DNA of 64,000 nucleotides from Acinetobacter vivianii (GCF_014635885.1 NZ_BMDR01000009.1:55100-119099); one strand, 5' to 3'. Counted from the stretch's first letter, positions 27,667-37,464 are shown. The notes: a model not told the origin generated them from the sequence alone. Made by a program: numbers and translations.

Positions 27667-30600
27667 ATGAAAATTTTATCGATTCGACTAAAAAATCTGG
27701 CATCTCTTGCGGGTGAGCACTTTATTGATTTTGAGTGCGATCCTTTAGCCAATGCAGGCTTGATCGCGATTGTCGGAAAAACAGGTGCAGGTAAATCCAC
27801 CATTTTAGATGCCATGTGTCTGGCACTCTTTAATAAAATTCCCCGTCTCAAAGAAAGTGACGGCAAGCTTTTGGACGTAGATGGTTCGGAGCTGCTGACC
27901 AACTCTCCCCTGACCGTTTTACGTCGCGGTACAGGACATGGTTTTGCTGAACTGTGTTTTGTGGCACAAGATCAGAAACATTATCAGGCGCGTTGGGAAA
28001 TTAAGCGTGCCCGTGAAAATGCCAGTGGCAAATTGCAAAGTGTACAACGCTCGCTTAAATGCCTGACGGATGGCGTGGTGGTTGCAGACAAAACCAAAGC
28101 CGTCGAAAGCCATATCCAGCAAATTACCCAACTCAGTTTTGAACAATTCACCCGTGCCGTTTTACTGGCACAATCGGAAGTTACCGCATTTTTAAAGGCG
28201 CGTGATACTGAACGAGGCGAATTGCTAGAATACCTGACCAACTCCAGTATCTTTGCCAAAATTGGGCAACTGGCGTTTGAAAAAACCCGCGAAATGACCA
28301 ACCAGCGCAAACAGCTGGAAAATGTTTTAGGTCATATTGAAATTCGTTCCGATGAGGAAGTTGCTGCCTTACAAACTCAATTTCAACAGACACAACAACA
28401 AGTCCAGCAGCTTGAAACCGAACGGACTCAACTCAAGCAACAACAGCAGTGGTTTGAGCAACAACAAAAGCTTGAAAGTGAAATTATCTTCAAACAACAG
28501 CAGCATGAAACGCAACTCAATGCCCATACTGCCCTCGCAACAGATCGCCAGTTGCTTGAACAATTGGAAATCTTTTCCGAGATTCGTCCTGTTGTGTTTC
28601 AACAGCAGCAAATCCAAAAAACACTGCAACAACTTGAGCCACAGCTTCAACAAAAACAGCAACAGTTTAGTCGCTTAACCACAGAATTTGAGCAGGAAAA
28701 AATCCGCTATACGCAAGCGGAAACGGCGCTGCAACAGTTTCAAAATTTTGAGCTGCAACATCAAGATAAGTTGAGTCAGGTGCGTAAATACGTTCAGGAA
28801 CGTGACTATATTGCCGAAGATTATAAAAAAACCAAAAGCAGACTGACGCTTATCGAAACCCAGCAACAACCTTTGCTACAACAGCAACAACAGCTTGAGC
28901 AGAGCCTCCAGAATATAGGTACACAACAGACATCCTGCCTTGAGCAATTACAGCAAAGTGCCCACTTCTCAGCTTTAGATAAGGGCCTGCATGCTCATGT
29001 ACAACAATTAGAGCAGTTTATTCAGCATTATCAAAAAGTTGAAAATACGCTGGGGAATATTCAACAGGCTCAAAGCAAACTTGAGCAAGATAAAAGCCAA
29101 CTTGAGCAATTGATCACGCAGTTCGGTACAACACAGCAGATTGATCGCACCCTTGAGCAGAAACAGGCACAGAAAGAGCAAGTGTTGACTCAGCTGAATC
29201 AACTGGATGTGATTCAACAAAAACTACAGCATCATTTTCAATTAAAAAATGAAGTCTCAGAGCTGCAACACACACTAAATACGATACAAGTTCAGTATCA
29301 ACAGCTCGAGCAAAATACTCAAAAAGCAGAAAGTGAATTTCAGGCAGCAAAAACCGAGCGGGAAAAATTACAGCTTATCCTGCAACAGCAACGCTTACTC
29401 CATGCCGAGAATATTGAACATTTACGTGCTGAACTGAAACAAGGTGAAGCTTGTCTGGTCTGTGGCAGTACTGAACATCCCTATCGTGAGGATGAAAGTC
29501 CAGTTTCGAAAGCCCTATATGCATTACAGCAACAGCAGGAACAACAGGCGCTACAACAAGAGCAACAATCCTTCCAGCTTTGGCAGAATACACAGCAACA
29601 ATTTACCCAACTTCAATCTGAGCAAAAACAGCGCCAAGCAGTCTTGCAACAAACTCAGGAAAAATTAAACGCTCAACAACAAGAGTTACAGCAATATCTG
29701 GCTCAAAGTCATATTCAACTCGATTTCAATTTAGCTCAACACGAGCTTGAGGCATCGTTAAAGCACTTAAGCGCTCAATCTACACAAACAAAACAACAGG
29801 TTGATCAGGAATTACAACAGCTCAATCAGGCCAGTAAACAGCAGTTTAATTTAAATCAGTCTATCCAGAACACGGCCTACCAACTGGAAACTGTACAGCA
29901 GTTACAGCGACAGATTCAGCATATTGTGGATTGTCTGGATTCAGATGAGAAAACACTTTGGCTGGAACAACCGCTTCGCCAGTCACAACAGATTGTGCAG
30001 CGTTTAAAACAACGCCTGCAACAGCTTGATCATGCGGATGGACTCAGCAAACAACAACAGCACAACACACAACAACTCAATTTATTAATATCAAATCTGA
30101 ATAGTTTAAGCACGCAACATACTGAGCTAAATCAGCAATTGCAGGAAATTGCGAAAAAGGGTCAACAAAATAGTGAGGCTGCCAATCAACTCATTCTGGC
30201 AATGGCTGGTTCAACTGAATTGAAAGCCAATGAATGGTTGCATCAACATGACCAACAACGCCAGCAAGTGCAGCATCAATATCAGCAAGTAAAACAGAAT
30301 TTTGAACAGGCACGACAAAACTTTGAGCAACACAAGAATGAACTAGAGCAGCTCAAAGCACAGCATCAGCATAACCAACGATCATTCACACAATGCACAA
30401 CAGAAATCGGTGCATGGTTGAAGCAGCATGTGCATTTTAAAGAACAGCAACTCAGTCAGTTGCTAGCCATTTCTTCAACGCAGGAACAGCAGATTCGCTT
30501 AACGTTACAAAATGCAGATCGTGTCTTGAGTGAAGCAGCCTATGCGCTTAAAACCGCGCAGCAGCTATCCAATGAGCATCAGCAGCAACAGCCTGAGATT

Positions 30601-31263
30601 CAACATCAACAGCTGACCGAATTGATTCAGCTAAATCAGGAAAAACTACAACAGCAACTTGAACAACGCGATCAATATAAAGTTCAACTCGAATTACATC
30701 AGCAAAACCTTGCCAAGCAAAAACAGTTTGCCGACCAAATCCAGCAAATTCAGCAACAGGAACATCGCTGGAATAAGATTTCGAGCTTGATTGGTGATTC
30801 TAAAGGCAAAGATTTCCGTGATTTAGCGCAGCAATACAATCTGGATATTTTGCTGGAATATGCCAATCAGCAATTGGCGATGTTATCGCAACGTTATACA
30901 TTAAAGCGCTTGGAAAACTCACTCAGTCTGGCAATTATCGACCATGATATGGATGGTGAAACCCGTTCGGTTGCCTCTCTCTCTGGTGGAGAATCATTCC
31001 TTACCGCCCTTGCGATTTCATTAGCGATTGCCAATATGGCTTCTGGTTCGATGAAAATCGAATCACTGTTTATTGATGAAGGTTTTGGGACGCTGGATGC
31101 CTCATCCTTGCACATGGTGATGAATGCGCTGGATCAGTTGCAAAGCCAAGGTCGTAAAGTAATCTTAATTTCGCATATTCAGGAAATGCATGAACGGATT
31201 CCTGTACAGATTCAGGTACAACCTGTTGGATCAGGTTCGAGTCGGATTGAAGTAGTGGGCTAA
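27667..31263 (+). CDS. sbcC: DNA repair exonuclease SbcCD, ATPase subunit
   Basis: A 1198-residue SMC/Rad50-type ATPase. Walker A is GKTGAGKST near residues 37-45; the ABC signature SLSGGESFLTALAISLA and Walker B SLFIDEGFGTLDA are near 1103 and 1134. The zinc hook is C596-x2-C599 (CLVCG), almost exactly at the centre, between two long coiled coils. Those coils are extraordinarily rich in glutamine (many QQQ runs coded by CAA and CAG), more than is usual for SbcC. It starts 9 bp after sbcD with AAGGATTTGCC upstream. The next gene overlaps its stop by one base. Confidence 0.96.
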   Translation: MKILSIRLKNLASLAGEHFIDFECDPLANAGLIAIVGKTGAGKSTILDAMCLALFNKIPRLKESDGKLLDVDGSELLTNSPLTVLRRGTGHGFAELCFVAQDQKHYQARWEIKRARENASGKLQSVQRSLKCLTDGVVVADKTKAVESHIQQITQLSFEQFTRAVLLAQSEVTAFLKARDTERGELLEYLTNSSIFAKIGQLAFEKTREMTNQRKQLENVLGHIEIRSDEEVAALQTQFQQTQQQVQQLETERTQLKQQQQWFEQQQKLESEIIFKQQQHETQLNAHTALATDRQLLEQLEIFSEIRPVVFQQQQIQKTLQQLEPQLQQKQQQFSRLTTEFEQEKIRYTQAETALQQFQNFELQHQDKLSQVRKYVQERDYIAEDYKKTKSRLTLIETQQQPLLQQQQQLEQSLQNIGTQQTSCLEQLQQSAHFSALDKGLHAHVQQLEQFIQHYQKVENTLGNIQQAQSKLEQDKSQLEQLITQFGTTQQIDRTLEQKQAQKEQVLTQLNQLDVIQQKLQHHFQLKNEVSELQHTLNTIQVQYQQLEQNTQKAESEFQAAKTEREKLQLILQQQRLLHAENIEHLRAELKQGEACLVCGSTEHPYREDESPVSKALYALQQQQEQQALQQEQQSFQLWQNTQQQFTQLQSEQKQRQAVLQQTQEKLNAQQQELQQYLAQSHIQLDFNLAQHELEASLKHLSAQSTQTKQQVDQELQQLNQASKQQFNLNQSIQNTAYQLETVQQLQRQIQHIVDCLDSDEKTLWLEQPLRQSQQIVQRLKQRLQQLDHADGLSKQQQHNTQQLNLLISNLNSLSTQHTELNQQLQEIAKKGQQNSEAANQLILAMAGSTELKANEWLHQHDQQRQQVQHQYQQVKQNFEQARQNFEQHKNELEQLKAQHQHNQRSFTQCTTEIGAWLKQHVHFKEQQLSQLLAISSTQEQQIRLTLQNADRVLSEAAYALKTAQQLSNEHQQQQPEIQHQQLTELIQLNQEKLQQQLEQRDQYKVQLELHQQNLAKQKQFADQIQQIQQQEHRWNKISSLIGDSKGKDFRDLAQQYNLDILLEYANQQLAMLSQRYTLKRLENSLSLAIIDHDMDGETRSVASLSGGESFLTALAISLAIANMASGSMKIESLFIDEGFGTLDASSLHMVMNALDQLQSQGRKVILISHIQEMHERIPVQIQVQPVGSGSSRIEVVG

Positions 31264-31847
31264 TGAACATTCAATTGCTTCATACAGAACTATTAAAGCA
31301 CGGTATCCAGTTTGACACTGGCTTAACAGAAACTGAAATAGAAGCAATAGAGCAGCTTTTTAGATTTCACTTTCCTTCTGATTTGAAGCTATTTTTAAAG
31401 TACGGACTTCCTGTTTCAGAAAATGAATGGAAATTTCCTCGCTGGAGAGAAGCACTTCATAGCGATAAAGCGAAAAATATGTTGATAGCGCAGCTCAACG
31501 GGCCTCATGAAGGCATTCTCTTTGATATTAAAAATGGCTTTTGGTTAGATCAATGGGGTGCCGCACCAGAGGAAATCTCAGACCGTCTGGTAATATTTGA
31601 GGAGCAGTTTAAAGCTTATCCGAAAATGATCCCTGTTTACTCTCATCGTTATATTCCGAGTACCCCCCTTGAAAAGGGAAATCCCATATTTTCAATCATG
31701 CAAACCGATATTATTTATTATGGAACAGACCTGATCAATTACTTTTGTAATGAATTCAAACTAAATAAAACACTGTTTGATCAACCGCAAGCCACTCCAA
31801 AACCGATTCAATTCTGGAGTCATCTTGTTGAATTAAATAATTATTAA
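31263..31847 (+). CDS. SMI1/KNR4 (SUKH) family protein
   Basis: A 194-residue protein. The N-terminal region TETEIEAIEQLFRFHFPSDL followed by LKLFLKYGLPVSE and a W-containing loop is the SMI1/KNR4 pattern, many members of which are immunity proteins of polymorphic toxins. No toxin gene adjoins it. Its ATG overlaps the sbcC stop (TAATG), so it is translated as the third gene of the sbcDC operon. It converges on the yggS gene with a 4-bp overlap. The function here is unknown. Confidence 0.7.
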   Translation: MNIQLLHTELLKHGIQFDTGLTETEIEAIEQLFRFHFPSDLKLFLKYGLPVSENEWKFPRWREALHSDKAKNMLIAQLNGPHEGILFDIKNGFWLDQWGAAPEEISDRLVIFEEQFKAYPKMIPVYSHRYIPSTPLEKGNPIFSIMQTDIIYYGTDLINYFCNEFKLNKTLFDQPQATPKPIQFWSHLVELNNY

Positions 31848-32536
31848 GACTTTGCTGAATAATCCCTTGCACCAAACAATGCGGTCCCCACTCTAACCAT
31901 CGTAGAACCCGCTGCAATCGCAGCGTCCAGATCAGCCGACATCCCCATACTTAAAGTATCCCAATCTTGCGGCTGTGCATGTTGCGATTTCACCTGATCA
32001 AATAGTGCTTTGGCATCTGCAAATGCAGCATGATTTTCAGGCGCTGGAATGACCATCAAACCACGTAAACGGATATGTGGAAGCTGGCTGATGTCCTGAA
32101 CCAGTTCAGCCACTTCTTCTGGCTGGCAACCATCTTTTGAATCTTGTCCATCAATATTCACTTGTAGACAAATATTTAACGGCGCTTGCGATTCCAAACG
32201 TTGGCCAGATAAACGCTCGGCAATAATCAAACGGTCAACCCCGTGTACCCAATCAAATTTCTCAGCTAGATGCTTGGTTTTATTACGTTGCACATGACCA
32301 ATAAAATGCCACTCAATCTCCAGCTCTTTGAGTTCTTCAATTTTTTCCAGCGCTTCCTGTAAATAATTTTCACCAAAACAGCGCTGCCCCACTGCGTACA
32401 TTTCACGCAGGCTTGAAGCAGGATGGGTCTTTGAAACGGCTAACAATTGCACAGTCGCAGGATCACGTTGAACACGCTGACAGGCTTGTTCTATTTGATT
32501 TAAAACAGTTTGGCGGGATTGTTGCGATTGATTCAT
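31844..32536 (-). CDS. YggS/PROSC family pyridoxal-phosphate homeostasis protein
   Basis: About 230 residues. The PLP lysine lies in LLAVSKTHP near residue 35, and FGENYLQEALEKIEEL, WHFIGHVQRNKTKHL and LSMGMSADLDAAIAAGSTMVRVGTALFG are the family blocks. It binds PLP without catalysis and buffers the vitamin B6 and amino-acid pools. I start at ATG 32536; an ATG at 32551 is in frame but extends beyond the family N-terminus. Placement next to divergent pilT matches Pseudomonas-type genomes. Confidence 0.93.
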   Translation of the reverse strand: MNQSQQSRQTVLNQIEQACQRVQRDPATVQLLAVSKTHPASSLREMYAVGQRCFGENYLQEALEKIEELKELEIEWHFIGHVQRNKTKHLAEKFDWVHGVDRLIIAERLSGQRLESQAPLNICLQVNIDGQDSKDGCQPEEVAELVQDISQLPHIRLRGLMVIPAPENHAAFADAKALFDQVKSQHAQPQDWDTLSMGMSADLDAAIAAGSTMVRVGTALFGARDYSAKS

Positions 32537-32662
32537 TGACACAGTTCTCATTTACGAAATGTTTTTTTGCTTTCCCATTCTTTAAGGTGTTGGTAAGCCT
32601 GAATGAAAGCCTTATATTATTCTACAAAATAATGAGACTTTTGAGTTTGTTTCGGGGAAATT

Positions 32663-33700
32663 ATGGATATTACAGAATTACTCGCCTTTTCGGTTAAAAA
32701 CGGTGCATCAGATTTACACCTTTCAGCGGGTATGCCTCCGATGATTCGTGTAGATGGTGAAGTACGTCGTATCAATTTACCAGCACTTGAACATAAAGAT
32801 GTACACCGTTTAGTGTACGACATTATGAATGATAAACAACGTCGTGATTTTGAAGAAGATCTAGAAACTGACTTTTCATTTGAAGTACCGAATATTGCCC
32901 GTTTCCGTGTCAATGCATTTAACCAGAACCGTGGTGCTGGAGCGGTATTCCGTACCATTCCATCGAAAGTGTTGACCATGGAAGATTTGGGACTCGGTAC
33001 AATTTTCAAGGAAATTTGTGATTATCCTCGTGGGATTGTGCTTGTCACAGGCCCAACAGGTTCGGGTAAATCGACAACGCTTGCAGCAATGATCGACTAT
33101 ATTAATGAAAACCGTTATGACCATATTTTAACGGTAGAAGATCCTATCGAATTTGTACATCAATCGAAAAAATGTCTGATCAACCAGCGTGAAGTACACC
33201 GTGATACGCATGGCTTTAATGCCGCACTTCGTTCTGCCCTCCGCGAAGACCCTGACATTATTCTGGTCGGTGAGATGCGTGACCTTGAAACCATTCGCTT
33301 GGCATTGACCGCGGCAGAAACAGGTCACTTAGTGTTTGGTACGCTGCATACGACTTCTGCCGCAAAAACCATTGACCGTGTGATCGACGTCTTCCCTGCT
33401 GAAGAAAAAGACATGGTTCGTGCCATGTTGTCTGAATCTTTACAAGCAGTCATTTCACAAACGCTATTAAAGAAAAATGGCGGTGGTCGTGTGGCTGCAC
33501 ATGAAATCATGATCGGGATTCCAGCAATCCGTAACCTTGTGCGTGAAAATAAAGTCGCACAAATGTACTCTGCTATTCAAACTGGCGCCAACTACGGCAT
33601 GACCACTTTGGATCAAAGTTTAAAAACATTGGTGTCTAAAGGTTTAATTAGCCCACAAACGGCTCGTACAGTGGCGAAACAGCCTGAGTCATTCCTATAA
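32663..33700 (+). CDS. pilT: Type IV pilus retraction ATPase PilT
   Basis: A 345-residue hexameric secretion ATPase. Walker A is G130PTGSGKS (K136). The Asp box (TVEDPIEFVH), Walker B (LVGEMRD) and His box (GHLVFGTLHT) follow. The AIRNLVRE motif near 288-295, required in retraction ATPases, is present. It powers pilus retraction, twitching motility and DNA uptake. GGGGAAATT precedes the ATG. pilU follows 24 bp later. Confidence 0.97.
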   Translation: MDITELLAFSVKNGASDLHLSAGMPPMIRVDGEVRRINLPALEHKDVHRLVYDIMNDKQRRDFEEDLETDFSFEVPNIARFRVNAFNQNRGAGAVFRTIPSKVLTMEDLGLGTIFKEICDYPRGIVLVTGPTGSGKSTTLAAMIDYINENRYDHILTVEDPIEFVHQSKKCLINQREVHRDTHGFNAALRSALREDPDIILVGEMRDLETIRLALTAAETGHLVFGTLHTTSAAKTIDRVIDVFPAEEKDMVRAMLSESLQAVISQTLLKKNGGGRVAAHEIMIGIPAIRNLVRENKVAQMYSAIQTGANYGMTTLDQSLKTLVSKGLISPQTARTVAKQPESFL

Positions 33701-33724
33701 AAATAAAGGGATTAGAGAAATATC

Positions 33725-34843
33725 ATGGACTTTAATGATTTACTCAATTTGATGATTCAACAGAATGCCTCGGACTTATTTGTCACAGCAGACGTTGAGC
33801 CTTCAATGAAAATTAACGGGCAGATTGTGCCTGTTTCAAAAACCAAGCTGTCAGGGGAAATTGTAGGTCAGCTGGTACAGTCCATTATGACGGACAAACA
33901 GCGTAAAGAATTTGCAGATACACGCGAATGCAACTTCGCAATCATGAATCGTGAAAAGACGGCACGTTTCCGTGTCAGTGCTTTTCAGCAACGTGATATG
34001 CCGGGCATGGTGTTGCGTAAAATCGAAACCCATATTCCAACCATGGATGACCTGAAACTGCCTGAAGTTCTGAAAGAACTGGCGATGACCAAACGCGGTA
34101 TCATCATTTTTGTAGGGGCAACAGGTACAGGTAAGTCGACTTCCCTCGCTTCAATGATTGGTTTCCGCAACCAGAATTCTAAAGGTCATATCATTACCAT
34201 TGAAGATCCGATCGAATTTGTGCATCAGCATGCAGGTTGCATTGTGACACAGCGTGAAGTGGGCATTGATACCGATTCATTTGAAGTGGCATTGAAAAAT
34301 ACGCTACGTCAGGCACCAGATGTGATCCTGATTGGTGAGATTCGCTCTCGTGAAACTATGGACTATGCGATTGCCTTCGCAGAAACTGGTCACTTGGTAC
34401 TCGCGACCCTGCACGCCAACAATGCCAACCAAGCCTTAGACCGTATTATTCACTTCTTTGAAGCTGATCGTCATAGCCAGCTGTATATGGACTTGTCGTT
34501 GAACTTAAAAGCATTGGTGGCACAACAATTAATTCCAACGCCTGACGGCAATTCGCGTCGTGCTGCGATTGAAATTCTGATTAACACCCCGCTTCTGGCC
34601 GACTATATCCGTAAAGGTGAAATTCATGAGATTAAAGATCTGATGAAACGTTCACGCGAGCTAGGCATGCAGACCTTCGATCAGGCTTTATTTGACCTTT
34701 ATAAAGCAGGTCAGATTACTTATAAGGATGCATTGAAGCATGCAGACTCACCAAACGATCTACGTCTCACCATCAAACTTTCAGAAGAAGGCGCAGACCA
34801 GTTATTGAGTGCCAGCCGCAACATTACCTTTGATGGTCAATAA
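33725..34843 (+). CDS. pilU: Type IV pilus retraction accessory ATPase PilU
   Basis: A 372-residue PilT paralogue. Walker A is G131ATGTGKS (K137), with IEDPIEFVHQH, LIGEIRSRET and GHLVLATLHANN boxes. Compared with PilT it has NTPLLADYIRKGE at the AIRNLxRE position and a C-terminal extension, both PilU hallmarks. It supports PilT in pilus retraction. Same operon as pilT, which ends at the terminator near 34862. Confidence 0.96.
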   Translation: MDFNDLLNLMIQQNASDLFVTADVEPSMKINGQIVPVSKTKLSGEIVGQLVQSIMTDKQRKEFADTRECNFAIMNREKTARFRVSAFQQRDMPGMVLRKIETHIPTMDDLKLPEVLKELAMTKRGIIIFVGATGTGKSTSLASMIGFRNQNSKGHIITIEDPIEFVHQHAGCIVTQREVGIDTDSFEVALKNTLRQAPDVILIGEIRSRETMDYAIAFAETGHLVLATLHANNANQALDRIIHFFEADRHSQLYMDLSLNLKALVAQQLIPTPDGNSRRAAIEILINTPLLADYIRKGEIHEIKDLMKRSRELGMQTFDQALFDLYKAGQITYKDALKHADSPNDLRLTIKLSEEGADQLLSASRNITFDGQ

Positions 34844-34861
34844 TTCAAACTAAGCCATTAA

Positions 34862-34895
34862 AAAAAGGGAAGGTTTTTGTAACCTTCCCTTTTTA
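34862..34895. terminator. Bidirectional rho-independent terminator
   Basis: AAAAGGGAAGGTT...AACCTTCCCTTTT is a long perfect stem with U-runs on both sides, between pilU and the convergent fur gene. Confidence 0.93.
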
Positions 34896-34939
34896 TTTGT
34901 TCAATTTTCGTGAACTTTAAATTTTTAACTCAACTCAGC

Positions 34940-35377
34940 TTATTTTTTACGATAAGCCTCTTGGCATTCTGCATCACTGCAATAACCGTAAAGGTTTAAA
35001 GAATGGCCAGTTAAAGCAAATTGATGTTTATCAGCAACAGCGTGTTGTTCTTGCTCGATAATATCATTAGTAAATTCAACAACTTTGTTACAGTTCAAGC
35101 AAACGAGGTGATCATGATGATCTTCTTGCATGATTTCGAAAACAGAATGGTTGTTTTCAAAATGGTGACGCTGAATGATACCGGCAGCTTCGAATTGTGT
35201 TAACACACGGTAAACCGTTGCTAGACCCACATCTTCACCCTGCTCAAGCAAAGTTTTATAAATATCTTCAGCACTTAAATGATGTTGTTTTGAATTTTCT
35301 AATAATTCCAAAATCTTAATACGAGGAAGGGTAACTTTAAGTCCAGCTTTGCGTAAGTCTTGATTGGAAATCGGCAT
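34940..35377 (-). CDS. fur: Ferric uptake regulator Fur
   Basis: A 145-residue metalloregulator. The winged-helix domain (residues 1-85) includes VGLATVYRVLTQFEAAGI as recognition helix. The dimerisation domain carries HHDHLVC (91-97) metal ligands and a C93-type/CxxC pair (LVCLNC), plus a C-terminal Cys. With Fe2+ it represses iron-uptake genes. It is divergent from bamE, an arrangement shared with Pseudomonas (fur-omlA). No perfect Fur box was seen in the 111-bp intergenic region. Confidence 0.97.
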   Translation of the reverse strand: MPISNQDLRKAGLKVTLPRIKILELLENSKQHHLSAEDIYKTLLEQGEDVGLATVYRVLTQFEAAGIIQRHHFENNHSVFEIMQEDHHDHLVCLNCNKVVEFTNDIIEQEQHAVADKHQFALTGHSLNLYGYCSDAECQEAYRKK

Positions 35378-35488
35378 AAAAAAAGGTCTCTCAACAAATC
35401 TTAAGTTGGAATAGGCAATAGAGTTTAGATGCAGTATGATCTATCCTTGAACCAAATGCATCATCATTTATCAGGATAGTGTAGCAAA

Positions 35489-35887
35489 ATGCAAAAAATC
35501 ATGCTGGCGTTGTTCGTCACTTCAGTACTTAGCGGTTGTTCAGTCTTTGGTGTTTATAAAGTCGATATTCCACAGGGAACACCATTAACCAAAGCACAAG
35601 CATCTCAAGTACAAGTGGGCATGAGCTTTCAGCAAGTCCGTTTCTTGCTTGGTAGTCCAACGGTTACAGATCCTTTGAATCCGTTACGTTGGGACTATAT
35701 CTATAACTACATCCCGGGAACTTATGCCAAAAAAGCAAAAATACCTGCGGCACATGGCCAGCATTTGAAAATTTATTTTGATGCGAATGGTAATGTTGAA
35801 CGTCTGGAAGGCTTAGATACGATTCCAGAATCACAACCTGGTTTACCGGCATCAAAAGAAGCGATTTTGACTGCGCCCCCACTATAA
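35489..35887 (+). CDS. bamE: Outer membrane assembly lipoprotein BamE
   Basis: A 132-residue lipoprotein. The signal peptide ends in lipobox VLSGC (C17). The SmpA/OmlA fold segment TKAQASQVQVGMSFQQVRFLLGSP and WDYIYNYIPG match BamE. It is a small subunit of the BAM complex that inserts beta-barrels in the outer membrane. Divergent from fur. The convergent rnfH gene is separated by a terminator. Confidence 0.95.
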   Translation: MQKIMLALFVTSVLSGCSVFGVYKVDIPQGTPLTKAQASQVQVGMSFQQVRFLLGSPTVTDPLNPLRWDYIYNYIPGTYAKKAKIPAAHGQHLKIYFDANGNVERLEGLDTIPESQPGLPASKEAILTAPPL

Positions 35888-35900
35888 CGGCTTTGCAGTA

Positions 35901-35942
35901 AAAAGAAACCCCTCATCGAGATAATCGTGAGGGGTTTTCTTT
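35901..35942. terminator. Bidirectional rho-independent terminator
   Basis: AAAGAAACCCCTCA pairs with TGAGGGGTTTTCTTT around a CGAGATAATCG loop, between convergent bamE and rnfH. Confidence 0.88.
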
Positions 35943-35943
35943 A

Positions 35944-36264
35944 TTAGCTTGATGGTCTAAAACGATTACCTTTAATAAATCGCCCAACAGGATTCTTTTC
36001 AGCCCGTTTACGGCGGATATCTTTGGGATTGATGGTCAAAGGCCGATAAATCTCAACACGATCACCAGCTTGTAGCAAAGTCTCTGCTTCAATCTTGTTG
36101 CCAAAAATCCCCAAGTGTAAAACTTCTGGCAGGCTCACCTGCTCGGCTAAGCCACTGGCATCAATTGCCTGCTGAGCCGTCATTCCCTCACTGAATGCAA
36201 CAGTAAGATGAAATTGCTGTTCAGGCGTTGTATAAGCCACCCAAACTTGTTTTGCCTGTTCCAT
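35944..36264 (-). CDS. rnfH: RnfH family ubiquitin-like protein
   Basis: A 106-residue beta-grasp protein. VWVAYTTPEQQFHLTVAFSEGMT, LGIFGNKIEAETLLQAGDRVEIYRPL and the basic tail DIRRKRAEK match RnfH/YfjF. The partner gene usually beside it, ratA, is absent. Its ATG overlaps the stop of the upstream membrane-protein gene (TAATG), so the two are co-translated. Function poorly defined. Confidence 0.85.
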   Translation of the reverse strand: MEQAKQVWVAYTTPEQQFHLTVAFSEGMTAQQAIDASGLAEQVSLPEVLHLGIFGNKIEAETLLQAGDRVEIYRPLTINPKDIRRKRAEKNPVGRFIKGNRFRPSS

Positions 36265-37346
36265 TAGATCACTTGCCCAACAACCGCAATAATTGCGACC
36301 ACAATTGAAAGCGGTAAGATGATACGGATCGCAATACGCCAGATGTTATAGAACAATTCATTGCTAAAACCCATCGCTTTACGTAGATGACTGATCTTCA
36401 TGATCCAGCCAGCAAACAATGCATAGACTAGGCAAATGATGAGACCCCATAACATCAACAAGGTATTAAAAATTTGCTCAACTTGTGGCACTGCCCATAC
36501 CGCAACCGCCACAAGCAAAATTGCCCATTGAACCACAACTGCCAGCTGGCGCTGCGCCAATTGCTCTTTTGCAAACTGGATTAATAAGGCAGCCGACATC
36601 AGTGCAGCAAAACCCCATGCTAAAGCAGGAAGCTGAGCCTGAACAGAGAAGAAGCCAAATGCAATCACGGCAAGAAGCTGAGCAATCCAAATCGGTAAAA
36701 CTGAAGTGGTTGCAGCTTCCTGCTTTTTCACCACAGCTAGGCTACTCTGCCAATATAAACCCAAACCTAAACCACTTGCGACCAAGGCAAGTACTGTCGC
36801 ATTGCCCCACTCGCTAAACTCCACACCTGTCCAGTGCCATGCCTGTAACTGAGTCCCCATCACATTGGCAAGGATAAACGCAGCAACGACACCGATGGTT
36901 GTCAAAGCAATGAGGAATTGACGAGGGATAAAAGAAAGTGCAAATGCAACAACAGCAAGAATCGCGAATAGAATCTGGCTCGAAATATTTAATGCCAGTT
37001 GTTCATTCACCACATGGCTTGCAGTATTTAATACACTACCAGCAAAAAACGGGACGAAAACAACTGCTAACCAACCGACAACACGCCATCTTGGTGAAGC
37101 ATCAGCATCACGTGTAAGGCTTGAAAGTGCTTGTAATGCGGTCGTTTGCGAACGCTTTGCTAAAGCGATTTCAAGATAACCGATTGGCAGTGCCAATAAA
37201 ATCATGGTGCCTAACCACAGCAACCAGAAATCGAACTGACGATCAATCTGGATACCTACAGTTGGTGCCAATGTGGTAATCATGACAAAAGATAGGCAAA
37301 ACGCCATCACTGGGGCAAACCAGCGTGACAGAGTTGTGTCCTGCAT
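36264..37346 (-). CDS. Polytopic membrane protein, NSS (sodium symporter)-like
   Basis: A 360-residue protein with about 10 hydrophobic helices. The LPIGYLEIALAKRSQTTALQALSS segment (about 54-77) followed by WRVVGWLAVVFVPFF resembles the helix 2 and loop of neurotransmitter:sodium symporters, but the protein is shorter than the usual ~450 residues and the N-terminal substrate-binding helix is not typical. Divergent or degenerate transporter is the best description; the substrate is unknown. It is coupled to rnfH by a one-base stop/start overlap. Confidence 0.6.
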   Translation of the reverse strand: MQDTTLSRWFAPVMAFCLSFVMITTLAPTVGIQIDRQFDFWLLWLGTMILLALPIGYLEIALAKRSQTTALQALSSLTRDADASPRWRVVGWLAVVFVPFFAGSVLNTASHVVNEQLALNISSQILFAILAVVAFALSFIPRQFLIALTTIGVVAAFILANVMGTQLQAWHWTGVEFSEWGNATVLALVASGLGLGLYWQSSLAVVKKQEAATTSVLPIWIAQLLAVIAFGFFSVQAQLPALAWGFAALMSAALLIQFAKEQLAQRQLAVVVQWAILLVAVAVWAVPQVEQIFNTLLMLWGLIICLVYALFAGWIMKISHLRKAMGFSNELFYNIWRIAIRIILPLSIVVAIIAVVGQVI

Positions 37347-37464
37347 AATGCATTCCTTGAAAAATCTTTGAACTCATTGCGCTTTATGGTGTTTGCAATG
37401 AAATATTCAATCTATTTTGCCTTTCTCACGCTTGAAAATCAAAACAAAAGATATCGAAAGAAAA

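Noticed and set aside
28337..29668. Several open frames of 60-113 codons in sbcC
   Set aside because: CAA/CAG repeats keep other frames open; they give Asn/Ser- or Leu-rich junk translations.
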